DNA from: Chersky-840 sp963764205
GTDB taxonomy: Bacteria; Actinomycetota; Acidimicrobiia; Acidimicrobiales; UBA8190
NCBI GenBank assembly: GCA_963764205.1
Contig: CAVXRN010000002.1
Location: 124,001 to 188,000 of the forward strand
DNA length: 64,000 nt
Reading direction: 5' to 3'
Position numbers and translations under genes: made by a program. The notes under the pieces were generated by a model. It ran no database searches and was not told the origin of the DNA. It saw only the letters and a program-made list of their open reading frames with translations. Positions 54,518 through 62,808 of this stretch are shown one piece after another (positions within the stretch are counted from its first letter, which is position 1; the number at the start of each line of letters is the position of its first letter).

Positions 54518-56617
54518 GTGGCTACCATCGGCGGTATCGCCTCCTCAGCCCCCCGAGGGTGTCGCCGCCCGGCTCGACTCCTCTCCGCCGTCGCGCTCCT
54601 GGCCGGAGTCTCGGGACTCTCCGTCCTGGTGTCGTCCCCACCCGCAGCCGCGTACCCGGCCGCAGACGTCTCTGTCACGGGGCACGGTTGGGGCCCCGGC
54701 AGCGGCATGGGGCAGTGGGGAGCACTCGGGTATGCACTGCAGGGGCTCTCGTACCAACAGATCCTGTCGACGTACTACGGGACGCTCAGCGCCGGGGGGC
54801 AGACGTCGCTCGGCCCGATGCCCAACGGCTGGGACGACGCCACCACGCCGATCACCGTGGCGCTCACCGCCAACGCCGGCAACGACGTCATCGTCACGTC
54901 GAACTCGCCCTTCTCCGTCGACAACACCCCGATGCCGGCCGACAGCGGGGTGCGGTTCCAGAAGACCGGGGCCAACAACGTGTGGAGCGTCGACACGAGC
55001 CCCCCGTCGGGCGGGTGCGCGGGGCCGTGGACGACGGTGGCGACCAACGTGGCCAATCCGACCGCCACGCCCGGGCCCGAGCCGTTCCCCTCGGACGGCA
55101 ACCTCGCCAACGAGGCGCTGCAGCTGTGCATGCTCCCGCACAACATCACCGTGCGGGGCACCATCCAGGGCACCGTGAACTCCAACGACGCGGGCCGGAC
55201 CGTGAACGTGCTCCCGCTGGGCCAGTACGTGGCGGACGTGACGCCGTCGGAGTCCCCCGTGTCGTGGGCGGGGCTCGGCGGCGGCGCAGGGCTGCAGGAG
55301 CTCCAGGCACAGGCGATCGCGGTCCGGTCCTACGTGATGAGCTCGTACGGCGGCCTCCAGGGCTACTTCGGCTACGCCGACATCTGTGACTCGACGTGCC
55401 AGGACTACCCCGGCATCGTCAACGAGAACCCCGTGACCGATGCGGCCATGGGCAACACGGCCGACATGGTGGTGCTCATGCCGGGGGGCACCGTGGCGAG
55501 GACCCAGTATTCGTCGTCCACTGGGGGGTACACCGCGGGCGGGACGTTCGCCGCGGTCGCCGACCTCGGTGACTCGGTGTGTGTCCCCGGTGCCTGCAAC
55601 CCGCATCACACCTGGCAGGCCCAGGTGCCGGTGTCGGCCGTCGAGAGTGCCTACCCCCAGATCGGCACGCTGGAGTCGGTGGCCGTGACCTCGCGCAACA
55701 GCCTGGGCGACCTCGGTGGGCGGGTGCTCGAGATGACGCTGCAGGGGACCGCGTCCAGCGTGACCATCACCGGTGACACCTTCGCCTCGCAGTTCGCGTC
55801 GGACGGGGTGCAGTCGAACTGGTTCGCCGTCACGAGCGGCGCCAGCGGCGGTGTCGGGGGCTACTGGCTGGCGGCCGCCGACGGTGGCGTGTTCACCTTC
55901 GGCAACGCCGCGTTCCACGGGTCGGCCGGGAACATCCGCCTCACCAAGCCGGTCGTGGGCATGGCACCCACACCCGACGCAGGCGGCTACTGGCTCGTGG
56001 CCGCCGACGGCGGCGTGTTCACCTACGGCGACGCCGCGTTCCACGGCTCGGCCGGGAACATCCGCCTGACCAAGCCGGTCGTGGGCATGGCCCCCACGCC
56101 CGACGGCGGTGGCTACTGGCTCGTGGCGAGCGACGGCGGGGTCTTCTCCTACGGCGACGCCGCCTTCCACGGGTCGATGGGCGGGGTGCGGCTCAACGCG
56201 CCGGTCGTGGGCATCGCCCCCACGCCTGACGGCGGCGGGTACTGGCTCGTCGCCGCGGACGGCGGCGTGTTCACCTTCGGCGACGCCGCCTTCAAAGGGT
56301 CGACCGGCGCGCTGCGACTGGCCCGGCCCGTGACGGGCATGGCGTCCACCCCCGACGGCGGTGGCTACTGGCTCGTCGCCGCGGACGGCGGCGTGTTCAC
56401 CTTCGGCGACGCGGCGTTCGAGGGATCCCTGCCGGGCGTGGCCCAAGGTGGGTCGGGGGTGGCGCTCCTGCCCACCCACACGGGCCTCGGCTACCTGGTC
56501 GTGACCGCAGGCGGGGGAGCGGTCGCCTTCGGGGACTCGCCCCAGTTCGGCGACGTCACCGATGTCGTGATGGGATGGACGGGGCACCTCGTGGGGGGTG
56601 CCACCGTCCCCGGGTAG
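54518..56617 (+). CDS. Secreted SpoIID/LytB-domain protein with six GGYW repeats
   Basis: A 699-residue exported protein. The signal peptide is residues ~20-46 (LLSAVALLAGVSGLSVLVSS ... AAA). Residues ~50-430 are SpoIID/LytB-like (GHGWGPGSGMGQWGALGYAL, LQAQAIAVRSYVMSSYG, YSSSTGGYT); SpoIID proteins cut or stimulate cutting of peptidoglycan. Five clear and one decayed copy of the ~42-residue GYWLVAADGGVFTFGDAAF unit follow (~445-680). The same repeat ends the propeller proteins at 35393 and 49053, which links cell-wall remodelling to the glycan locus. The start is GTG 54518. Confidence 0.9.
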   Translation: MATIGGIASSAPRGCRRPARLLSAVALLAGVSGLSVLVSSPPAAAYPAADVSVTGHGWGPGSGMGQWGALGYALQGLSYQQILSTYYGTLSAGGQTSLGPMPNGWDDATTPITVALTANAGNDVIVTSNSPFSVDNTPMPADSGVRFQKTGANNVWSVDTSPPSGGCAGPWTTVATNVANPTATPGPEPFPSDGNLANEALQLCMLPHNITVRGTIQGTVNSNDAGRTVNVLPLGQYVADVTPSESPVSWAGLGGGAGLQELQAQAIAVRSYVMSSYGGLQGYFGYADICDSTCQDYPGIVNENPVTDAAMGNTADMVVLMPGGTVARTQYSSSTGGYTAGGTFAAVADLGDSVCVPGACNPHHTWQAQVPVSAVESAYPQIGTLESVAVTSRNSLGDLGGRVLEMTLQGTASSVTITGDTFASQFASDGVQSNWFAVTSGASGGVGGYWLAAADGGVFTFGNAAFHGSAGNIRLTKPVVGMAPTPDAGGYWLVAADGGVFTYGDAAFHGSAGNIRLTKPVVGMAPTPDGGGYWLVASDGGVFSYGDAAFHGSMGGVRLNAPVVGIAPTPDGGGYWLVAADGGVFTFGDAAFKGSTGALRLARPVTGMASTPDGGGYWLVAADGGVFTFGDAAFEGSLPGVAQGGSGVALLPTHTGLGYLVVTAGGGAVAFGDSPQFGDVTDVVMGWTGHLVGGATVPG

Positions 56618-56626
56618 GAGGCGCCC

Positions 56627-57487
56627 ATGTTGACCCGCCGTCTCGGACGTACCGGGCACAACTCGTCGGTGGCGGTGCTCGGTGGGGCCGCCTTCTGGGG
56701 CACCGATCCCGACGTGACGGCGGCCACCTTCGCCGCCGCGCTCGACGCCGGGGTGAACCACCTCGACGTGGCGCCGCGCTACGGAAGGGCCCAGGAGCTG
56801 CTGGGCCCGCTCCTCACCCCGGTGCGCGACCGCCTCTTCGTGGCGTGCAAGACGATGCGCCACGACCCCGACGGGGTGCGGGCCCAGCTCGAGGAGTCCC
56901 TCACCTTGCTGCGCTGTGACTCCTTCGACCTCTACCAGATGCACGCCGTCACCGACGTCGACGAGCTCGACGCGCGCGGGCGTGCCGTGACCGCCATCCT
57001 CGCCGCCCGCGACGAGGGCCTGTGCCGGTTCGTCGGGATCACGGGCCACAACCTCACCACACCCGCGGCGCAACTCGAGGCGCTCATCCGCTACGACCTC
57101 GACACCGTGATGTTCCCCGTGAACCCGCGCCTGTGGGCCGACCCCGCCTACCGCCACGACGCCGAGGCGTTGCTCGAGCACGCCGTGGCGCACGACGTGG
57201 GCGTGATGGCCATCAAGGCCGTCGCGGCGCGCCCCTGGGGGGAACGTCCCCACACCGCGTCGACGTGGTACGAGGCCTACACGAGCGCGCCGGACATCGA
57301 CCGCGGGGTCCGTTTCGTGTTGAGCACCCCCGGCGTCGCCGCCCTGTGCACTCCCAGCGACCCGGCGCTGGCCCTCGCCGCCGTCGAGGCGGCGGGTCGG
57401 TTCGAGCCGATGTCGACGGAGGAGAGGGACGCGGCGATGCATGCCACCGAGGCCGAGGACCACATCTTTCCCATGCCCGCCCAGTGA
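56627..57487 (+). CDS. Aldo/keto reductase family protein
   Basis: A 286-residue TIM-barrel oxidoreductase. It starts RRLGRTGHNSSVAVLGGAAF and has GVNHLDVAPRYGRAQELLGP, with Asp and Tyr of the active site, FVACKTM with the Lys, and the FVGITGHN segment typical of the subfamily that carries GHN. AGGAGG precedes ATG 56627. The substrate is unknown. It is ten bases after the SpoIID gene, so co-transcription is likely. Confidence 0.9.
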   Translation: MLTRRLGRTGHNSSVAVLGGAAFWGTDPDVTAATFAAALDAGVNHLDVAPRYGRAQELLGPLLTPVRDRLFVACKTMRHDPDGVRAQLEESLTLLRCDSFDLYQMHAVTDVDELDARGRAVTAILAARDEGLCRFVGITGHNLTTPAAQLEALIRYDLDTVMFPVNPRLWADPAYRHDAEALLEHAVAHDVGVMAIKAVAARPWGERPHTASTWYEAYTSAPDIDRGVRFVLSTPGVAALCTPSDPALALAAVEAAGRFEPMSTEERDAAMHATEAEDHIFPMPAQ

Positions 57488-57495
57488 CGGTGCCG

Positions 57496-58044
57496 ATGAC
57501 CGAGCCGGTGCTCGTCCGCACCCGGGGCTCCTCGGACCTCGACCCGTTGCTCGACCTGGCGCGCCGGGTCAAGGCGATCGACGGGTATCCCCCGCGCGGG
57601 GAGGTGGACGTCGACCGCTTCATCGCCCCGCCCCAGGAGCTCACGGCCTGGGTGGCGGAGATCGACGCGGCCATCGTGGGACACGTGGCGCTGCACGGCG
57701 AGGGCGCCGACGACACCATGGGCCTGGCCGCCCGGTCGACGGGACGGCCCCCGCAGGACCTGGTGGTGGTGGCCCGGGTGCTCGTGAGCCCGAGCGCACG
57801 ACGCATGGGCGTGGGCCACGCCCTGCTGGCCGCCGCGACCGACGGTGCCCACCGACGCGCGCTGCATCCCATCCTCGAGGTCGCGGCGCACTTCGACGCC
57901 GCCATCGCGCTGTACGAGTCGTGTGGGTGGCAACGCGTCGGTGCGGTCACGATGGACTTCGACGACGAGCCCGACCTGGACCGGTACGTCTACGTGGGGC
58001 CGGCCCCGGTGTCGGAGGACGCCGTCGGTCTCACCAGGCGGTGA
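57496..58044 (+). CDS. GNAT family N-acetyltransferase
   Basis: A 182-residue acetyltransferase. LVVVARVLVSPSARRMGVGH is the acetyl-CoA site and ALYESCGWQRVGAVTMDF the end of the fold. ATG 57496 is chosen; GTG 57484, overlapping the previous stop, would add four residues. The end overlaps the convergent phosphatase gene by 14 bases. Confidence 0.88.
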   Translation: MTEPVLVRTRGSSDLDPLLDLARRVKAIDGYPPRGEVDVDRFIAPPQELTAWVAEIDAAIVGHVALHGEGADDTMGLAARSTGRPPQDLVVVARVLVSPSARRMGVGHALLAAATDGAHRRALHPILEVAAHFDAAIALYESCGWQRVGAVTMDFDDEPDLDRYVYVGPAPVSEDAVGLTRR

Positions 58045-58798
58045 GCACGTCCCCCAACCGGCGGAACTGCCGGAGCTTGCCGAACCGGCCCAGGCGCCCG
58101 GCGTCGACGCCGATGTCGGCCGCTTGGAGCATCTCGAGGTCGCCGGCGCTGTTGCCGTAGGCCCACAGGTAGGGGTGCGGCGTGTCGTGGGCACCCGCAC
58201 CGTCGTGGGCACCTGCACCGTCGTGGGCCATGTCGGTCGAGGTCGCCATCCACTGCTCGAGCCGTGCCAGCTTCTGTGGCCCGCGGCAGTTGGGCCCCTG
58301 GAATTGGCCGGTGAGGTTCCCCTGGCGGTCGACCTCGAGCTGCGTCGCCACCACGGCGTCCACACCGATCTCCTCCGCGGCGGCGCGCACGTAGTACTCG
58401 GGCGAGGCCGACACGATCACCACGCGATGCCCCTGGCGCCGATGCCAGTCGAGGCGGGCCCGAACCTTGGTGCGGCCCCGCCGGCGGTAGTGGGCCACGC
58501 CGAACGCCGCGGCGCGCCGGGCCACGTCGCTCGCGGGGCGGCCTGCCAGCGTGCGGACGAACAGGGCCTCTTTGGCCTCGTCGGCCGCGGCACCGCCGAA
58601 CAGCGCGGCGCGCACCAGCTTGGGGAGCAGCCTGATCCCGGCCGAGACCACGGCGTCGCGCCCGCACAGCGCGGTGAGGAACTTCCACACGCTCCCGCCC
58701 CGCGTGAGGGTCCCGTCGAAGTCGAAGGCGGCCACCACGTCGTGGCCGGGCATGCGTTCGACCTCCGGCGACGGGTCGATGTCGGGGGCCGAGCTCAT
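58031..58798 (-). CDS. HAD-IB family phosphatase (SerB-like)
   Basis: A 255-residue hydrolase. The nucleophile motif is AAFDFDGTLTRGGS, motif II IVSASPEYYVRAAA, and motif IV YGNSAGDLEML. An insertion near residue 195 holds a short repeat (AHDGAGAHDGAGAHD) from duplication of a 21-base unit. Related proteins act on phosphoserine or lipid phosphates. The start overlaps the stop of the upstream enoyl-CoA hydratase gene (ATGA). Confidence 0.9.
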   Translation of the reverse strand: MSSAPDIDPSPEVERMPGHDVVAAFDFDGTLTRGGSVWKFLTALCGRDAVVSAGIRLLPKLVRAALFGGAAADEAKEALFVRTLAGRPASDVARRAAAFGVAHYRRRGRTKVRARLDWHRRQGHRVVIVSASPEYYVRAAAEEIGVDAVVATQLEVDRQGNLTGQFQGPNCRGPQKLARLEQWMATSTDMAHDGAGAHDGAGAHDTPHPYLWAYGNSAGDLEMLQAADIGVDAGRLGRFGKLRQFRRLGDVLTAW

Positions 58799-59604
58799 CG
58801 GCCCGGCTCCGGGCCGTGGTCCTCGACCGCGGCGCCGTGGCGCCCCGCTCCCGAGGCGAAGCGCGCCGCGCCGAGCTCGGTCTCACCACTGTCGATCGTG
58901 TGGAGACCGAACCGGGCTTCGAGCACGAGCGCGTCGGGCTCCGACAGCCCCCACTGCCAGATGGCCGAACGGCGGTCGTTGCGCATGCACGTCTGGGGGA
59001 ACGCGGCCAACTCGGCCGCCAGCGCCTTTGCCTCCTCCAGGGCGCGCCCGGGCGGGGCGAGCCGGTTCACGAGCCCCATGGCCATCGCCTCGGGCCCCCC
59101 GACACCCCGTCCGGTCAGCACGAGGTCCATGGCGCGGCTCTGGCCGATGAGCCGCGGCAGCCGCACGGTCCCGCCGTCGACGAGCGGGACCCCGAAGCGT
59201 CGGCAGTACACGCCCAGCACGGCGTCGGTGGCGGCCACCCGGAGGTCGCACCACAGCGCCAACTCGAGGCCGCCGGCCACGGCGTGCCCCTCGATCGCCG
59301 CGATCACGGGCTTGGAGAGATCCAACCGGGTGGGGCCCATGGGCCCGGGCCCGTCCTCGGTGACTGGACGCCGGTCGCCCTGGTCCAGGGCTTTGAGATC
59401 GGCCCCGGCACAGAACGTCCCCCCCGCCCCGGTCAACACCGCCACCGAGGCGCTCTCGTCCTCTTCGAAGGCGGCGAAGGCGGAGAGCAGCGACGCCGCA
59501 GTGGCGGAGTCCACAGCATTGCGCCGTTCGGGGCGGAAGATCGTGACCACGATCACCGGGCCCTCCCGGGAGATGTCGACGGTCTTCCAGACGGCCTCAC
59601 CCAC
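58795..59604 (-). CDS. Enoyl-CoA hydratase/isomerase family protein
   Basis: A 269-residue crotonase. It has FRPERRNAVDSATAASLLSA, the oxyanion-hole GAGGTFCAGADLKAL, and AAIEGHAVAGGLELALWCDL. At the position of the catalytic glutamate the sequence reads RFGVPLVDGGTVRLPRLIG, a pattern seen in hydratases that lack one of the two glutamates, so the exact reaction is open. GTG 59604 is chosen to give the usual length; the frame is open to ATG 59739. Confidence 0.88.
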   Translation of the reverse strand: MGEAVWKTVDISREGPVIVVTIFRPERRNAVDSATAASLLSAFAAFEEDESASVAVLTGAGGTFCAGADLKALDQGDRRPVTEDGPGPMGPTRLDLSKPVIAAIEGHAVAGGLELALWCDLRVAATDAVLGVYCRRFGVPLVDGGTVRLPRLIGQSRAMDLVLTGRGVGGPEAMAMGLVNRLAPPGRALEEAKALAAELAAFPQTCMRNDRRSAIWQWGLSEPDALVLEARFGLHTIDSGETELGAARFASGAGRHGAAVEDHGPEPGR

Positions 59605-59711
59605 GGGCACGACCCCGATGGCGCGACTGACCTTCCCGGCGGCGATGCATGGCTCTATTCTCCCAGAGCGACCCGCCGAACCCGGGCTTCCCCGAAAGTC
59701 GACCCAGCCGG

Positions 59712-59740
59712 TCGACAATTGCCGAAAGCCCCGGTACACT
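59712..59740 (+). promoter_or_regulatory. Candidate promoter of the peroxiredoxin gene
   Basis: TCGACA (59712-59717) and TACACT (59735-59740) are 17 bases apart, close to the sigma-70 type consensus. The start codon is 54 bases beyond the -10. Confidence 0.5.
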
Positions 59741-59793
59741 CCTCGGCAACGTCACGAACCACCCCCACCGCGAGACGATACGCAGGAGGAACC

Positions 59794-60429
59794 ATGGCAG
59801 TCCGTTTAGGGGACATCGCCCCCGACTTCACCGCCGACACGACCGAGGGCACGATCAACTTCCACGAGTGGCTGGGCGACTCATGGGGGATCCTGTTCTC
59901 CCACCCCAAGGACTTCACGCCGGTCTGCACCACCGAGCTGGGCGCGTTCTCCAAGGCCAAGTCCGAGTTCGACAAGCGCAACACCAAGCTCATCGGCCTG
60001 TCGGTCGACTCGATCGAGTCGCACCGGTCGTGGGACAAGGACATCGAGGAGACCCAGGGCCAGGCGGTGAACTTCCCGGTCATCGGCGACCCCGACCGCA
60101 AGGTGGCCGACCTCTACGACATGATCCACCCCAACGCCAACGACACCCTCACGGTGCGTTCGGTCTTCATCATCGGGCCCGACAAGAAGGTGAAGCTCAT
60201 CATCACCTACCCGGCCTCGACGGGCCGCAACGTGGCCGAGGTGCTGCGCGTGCTCGACTCGCTCCAGCTCACTGCGGAGTACCAGGTCGCCACGCCGGTC
60301 AACTGGCAGGACGGCCAAGACGTCATCGTCGTGCCGGCCGTCTCGGACGAGGACGCCGAGAAGAAGTTCCCCAAGGGCTTCAAGCGCCTCAAGCCCTACT
60401 TGCGGGTCACGCCCCAGCCCAACAAGTAG
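59794..60429 (+). CDS. 1-Cys peroxiredoxin (Prx6 type)
   Basis: A 211-residue thiol peroxidase. The peroxidatic cysteine lies in SHPKDFTPVCTTELGAF; no second resolving cysteine is seen. The C-terminal domain (PVNWQDGQDVIVVPAVSDED, FKRLKPYLRVTPQ) is typical of the Prx6 group. It reduces hydrogen peroxide and organic peroxides in the cytosol. AGGAGGA precedes ATG 59794. A strong hairpin follows the gene. Confidence 0.96.
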   Translation: MAVRLGDIAPDFTADTTEGTINFHEWLGDSWGILFSHPKDFTPVCTTELGAFSKAKSEFDKRNTKLIGLSVDSIESHRSWDKDIEETQGQAVNFPVIGDPDRKVADLYDMIHPNANDTLTVRSVFIIGPDKKVKLIITYPASTGRNVAEVLRVLDSLQLTAEYQVATPVNWQDGQDVIVVPAVSDEDAEKKFPKGFKRLKPYLRVTPQPNK

Positions 60430-60489
60430 CCATCCCCACGCCGGTTCGAATTACCGCACCGGTTCGAATCACTTCAGCAGTCCATTGAT

Positions 60490-60517
60490 CGAGGCCGGCC
60501 CTTCGAGGCCGGCCTCG
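60490..60517 (+). terminator. Terminator-like hairpin after peroxiredoxin
   Basis: Eleven-base GC stem (60490-60500 with 60507-60517) and a six-base loop cttcga. No U-tract follows, as is common in high-GC actinobacteria. Just upstream, ccggttcgaat occurs twice (60443 and 60459 region). Confidence 0.65.
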
Positions 60518-60578
60518 GCGCGTCGGGTGTCGCGCTTTCGGTGTCGCGCCTCGGTCGTCGCGCGTACGGTGTGCGGCG

Positions 60579-61469
60579 GTGGAGACGTCCCGGCCCCAGC
60601 GCTACGCCTTCGGCGACACCTCCGCCGCGTCGCGACGACTCGGGGTCCTCGCCTCGGTCTTCGCGCCCACCAGCCGCACGCTGCTCGACTCGCTCGGAGC
60701 CACAGCCGACGCCTGGCGCGCCCCGAACCTCGTGCTCGACCTCGGCTGCGGCCCGGGCCACACCTCCGCCATGCTGGCCGACGCCTTCCCCTCGGCGCTC
60801 GTGCTCGGGATCGACACCTCCGCCGCCTTCGTGCGCGAGGCCGCGCGCACCGGGTCCGCGCGCACCGGGTCCGCGCGCACCGGGTCCGCGCGCACCGGGT
60901 CCGCGCCGGGTCCGCGCGCCGGGTCCGCCCGCGCCGGGTCCGCCCGCTGTTGCTTCGTTCTGGGCGACGTCACCCGGATGCCACTGCCCTGTGCGCCCGC
61001 GGACCTCGTCTACGGCCGCTTCCTCCTCGTGCATCTGCCCGACCCCCGTGCCACGGTCACGGCGTGGGCGGGAGAGCTCGCCCCGGGCGGCATGGTCGTG
61101 GTGGAGGAGCCCGAGCGCATCGACACCGACGACGCGGACTTCCGGCGCTACCTGGAGCTGGCCGACGCCGTGGTGGCGGACCGGGGCGGCGACCTCTACG
61201 TGGGCCACGACCTGTTCGACCTGACCCCGCCGCCGCATACCTCGCTCGTCGTGCACCGAGACGCGCCCCTCGAGGTGACCGCCGGGTCCGCCGCGAGCAT
61301 CTTCTCGCTCAACCTCGGCATCTGGGGCGCCGACCCCGCACTCGATCGCATCGCTTCTCGGGACGAGATCTCGGCCCTGCTGGCCCGTCTCGAACACCGC
61401 CGGTCCGACCCCACCGCCGGCGTCATCCGGTGGCACATGCGCCAGGTCGTCATGGCCCGGCGCGCGTGA
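60579..61469 (+). CDS. SAM-dependent methyltransferase with internal repeat
   Basis: A 296-residue class I methyltransferase: NLVLDLGCGPGHTSAMLADA (SAM loop), LVLGIDTSAAFVREA, then LGDVTRMPLP and LVHLPDPRATVTAW. Between the second strand and the third there is an expansion of ARTGS units encoded by a 15-base repeat, placed after the SAM-binding acidic residue. It starts with GTG 60579. The end overlaps the convergent PspC gene by 20 bases. The substrate is unknown. Confidence 0.88.
   Translation: METSRPQRYAFGDTSAASRRLGVLASVFAPTSRTLLDSLGATADAWRAPNLVLDLGCGPGHTSAMLADAFPSALVLGIDTSAAFVREAARTGSARTGSARTGSARTGSAPGPRAGSARAGSARCCFVLGDVTRMPLPCAPADLVYGRFLLVHLPDPRATVTAWAGELAPGGMVVVEEPERIDTDDADFRRYLELADAVVADRGGDLYVGHDLFDLTPPPHTSLVVHRDAPLEVTAGSAASIFSLNLGIWGADPALDRIASRDEISALLARLEHRRSDPTAGVIRWHMRQVVMARRA
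60843..60945 (+). repeat. 15-bp tandem repeat inside methyltransferase gene
   Basis: Four perfect copies of gcgcgcaccgggtcc (60843-60902) are followed by about three degenerate copies. Each unit keeps the reading frame (ARTGS). Confidence 0.95.
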
Positions 61470-62647
61470 CCTGCACGTGGCCCACGCCGGTCTGGGCGTC
61501 GACCACGATGCGGGGGATGTTGCCCCCCTGACCCGCGCTCACCGACCCAGTCGGCACCGACCCGGACGACGCCGATCCGGGCGGCTCCGTCACCGACGTG
61601 GCCGTCGCCTGCATGACCCGGCCGGTGGCGAACCCGCCCTCGTTCAGGCCGAAGACCTGGACGTCGCCCAACCCCGAGTGGGCGGCCACGCTCACCGCGG
61701 TCCCCACGCGGCAGCTCCACCACCAGGTTGCCGATGCCGACGCTGGCGGTGACGTGGGTGGTGCCGGGCCCGAAGGTCACATGACTGAGGTCCACCTCCA
61801 TGGTCCCGATCGCCAACCGGTAGCGCGGCGCCACCTGGGCCGCGGTGGTGGGTCGCCACTGCGTGTCTCCCACGCCACCGCGCAACGGCACCCCGCTGAG
61901 CGCTTCGACGGAGAAGACCGTGGCGACGGCGACGACGCCAAGCGCGAGGAGGGCGACGAACGTGGTCCCCAACAACCACCGCAGCGGAGGCCCGGCGCGC
62001 CGTCCACCCGCCACCACCAACGCGACGGCGAGGGCCAAGGCGCACAACCCGAGGTAGAACCCGAACCCCCCGAGCCCGTCGTCCCAGTGCGGCCACCACG
62101 GCCCACTCGAGAACAGGTTGGAAAGCGCAATGATGCCGATCACCGCGCCGAGCACGATGGTGACGAGGCTGCGCCGACGCGGCCGGCGCTCCATGAAGTC
62201 CTGGACCACGGCGCGCCCCGAGTCGTCGGCCGGGATGAGCAGCCATCCCGCCGCGTAGAGCAAGACGCCCGATCCTCCGAGCGCGGTCAGGGCCACGAAC
62301 GCGATCCGGATGATGACGACGTCGATGTCGAGGTAGTCGGCCACCCCGGCGGCCACGCCACCGAGGATGCGGTGCTCCTGTGACCGCCGTAGCTCCCTAC
62401 GGTGCCCGGCCGCCGGCGGCGGCTGCGATCCCCCCGGCGGTGGCTCGGGCGGGTCCGGCGGCTCGGGGGGAGCGGGCGGGTCGGGGGGGCCGGTCGAGAC
62501 AGCAGCTTCGGGCGGGACCGAGGGACCGGTTGCGGTCTCCCACGTCCAGGGTGGCGGCACAGCCGGGTCGGTCGGGGGTGAATCGGGGGAGGAGGACCGT
62601 GATGGCGCGGCCTCGTCGGGGTCGTGATCGGGGGTGATGTCGTCCAT
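61450..62647 (-). CDS. PspC-domain membrane protein with LiaF-like C-terminus, one frameshift
   Basis: A ~398-residue envelope-stress protein. A Pro-rich cytosolic N-terminus (~1-90) leads to the PspC domain (HRILGGVAAGVADYLDIDVV, GVLLYAAGWLLIPADD), several membrane segments, and an extracytoplasmic LiaF-like beta domain (MEVDLSHVTFGPGTTHVTAS, then GTAVSVAAHSGLGDVQVFG). The last part is in another frame; one base near 61707 restores it. ATG 62647 is chosen, with 62665 and 62683 also possible. It is divergent from a second PspC protein that is a sensor kinase. Confidence 0.85.
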
Positions 62648-62808
62648 GGGTCGATCATCTGGCATCGGCCGCCGCGGCGACATCGGGTATGACCCCGAGG
62701 ATTACCCCGAGCGCCGCCGCCGCCTCAGGGCTCTCCCCCGTGGTCGTCGCGGCCGCTGCATGGGATCATCGAGTCATCCCCGAACGCGCCGAACCGGTCG
62801 AGCCCACC

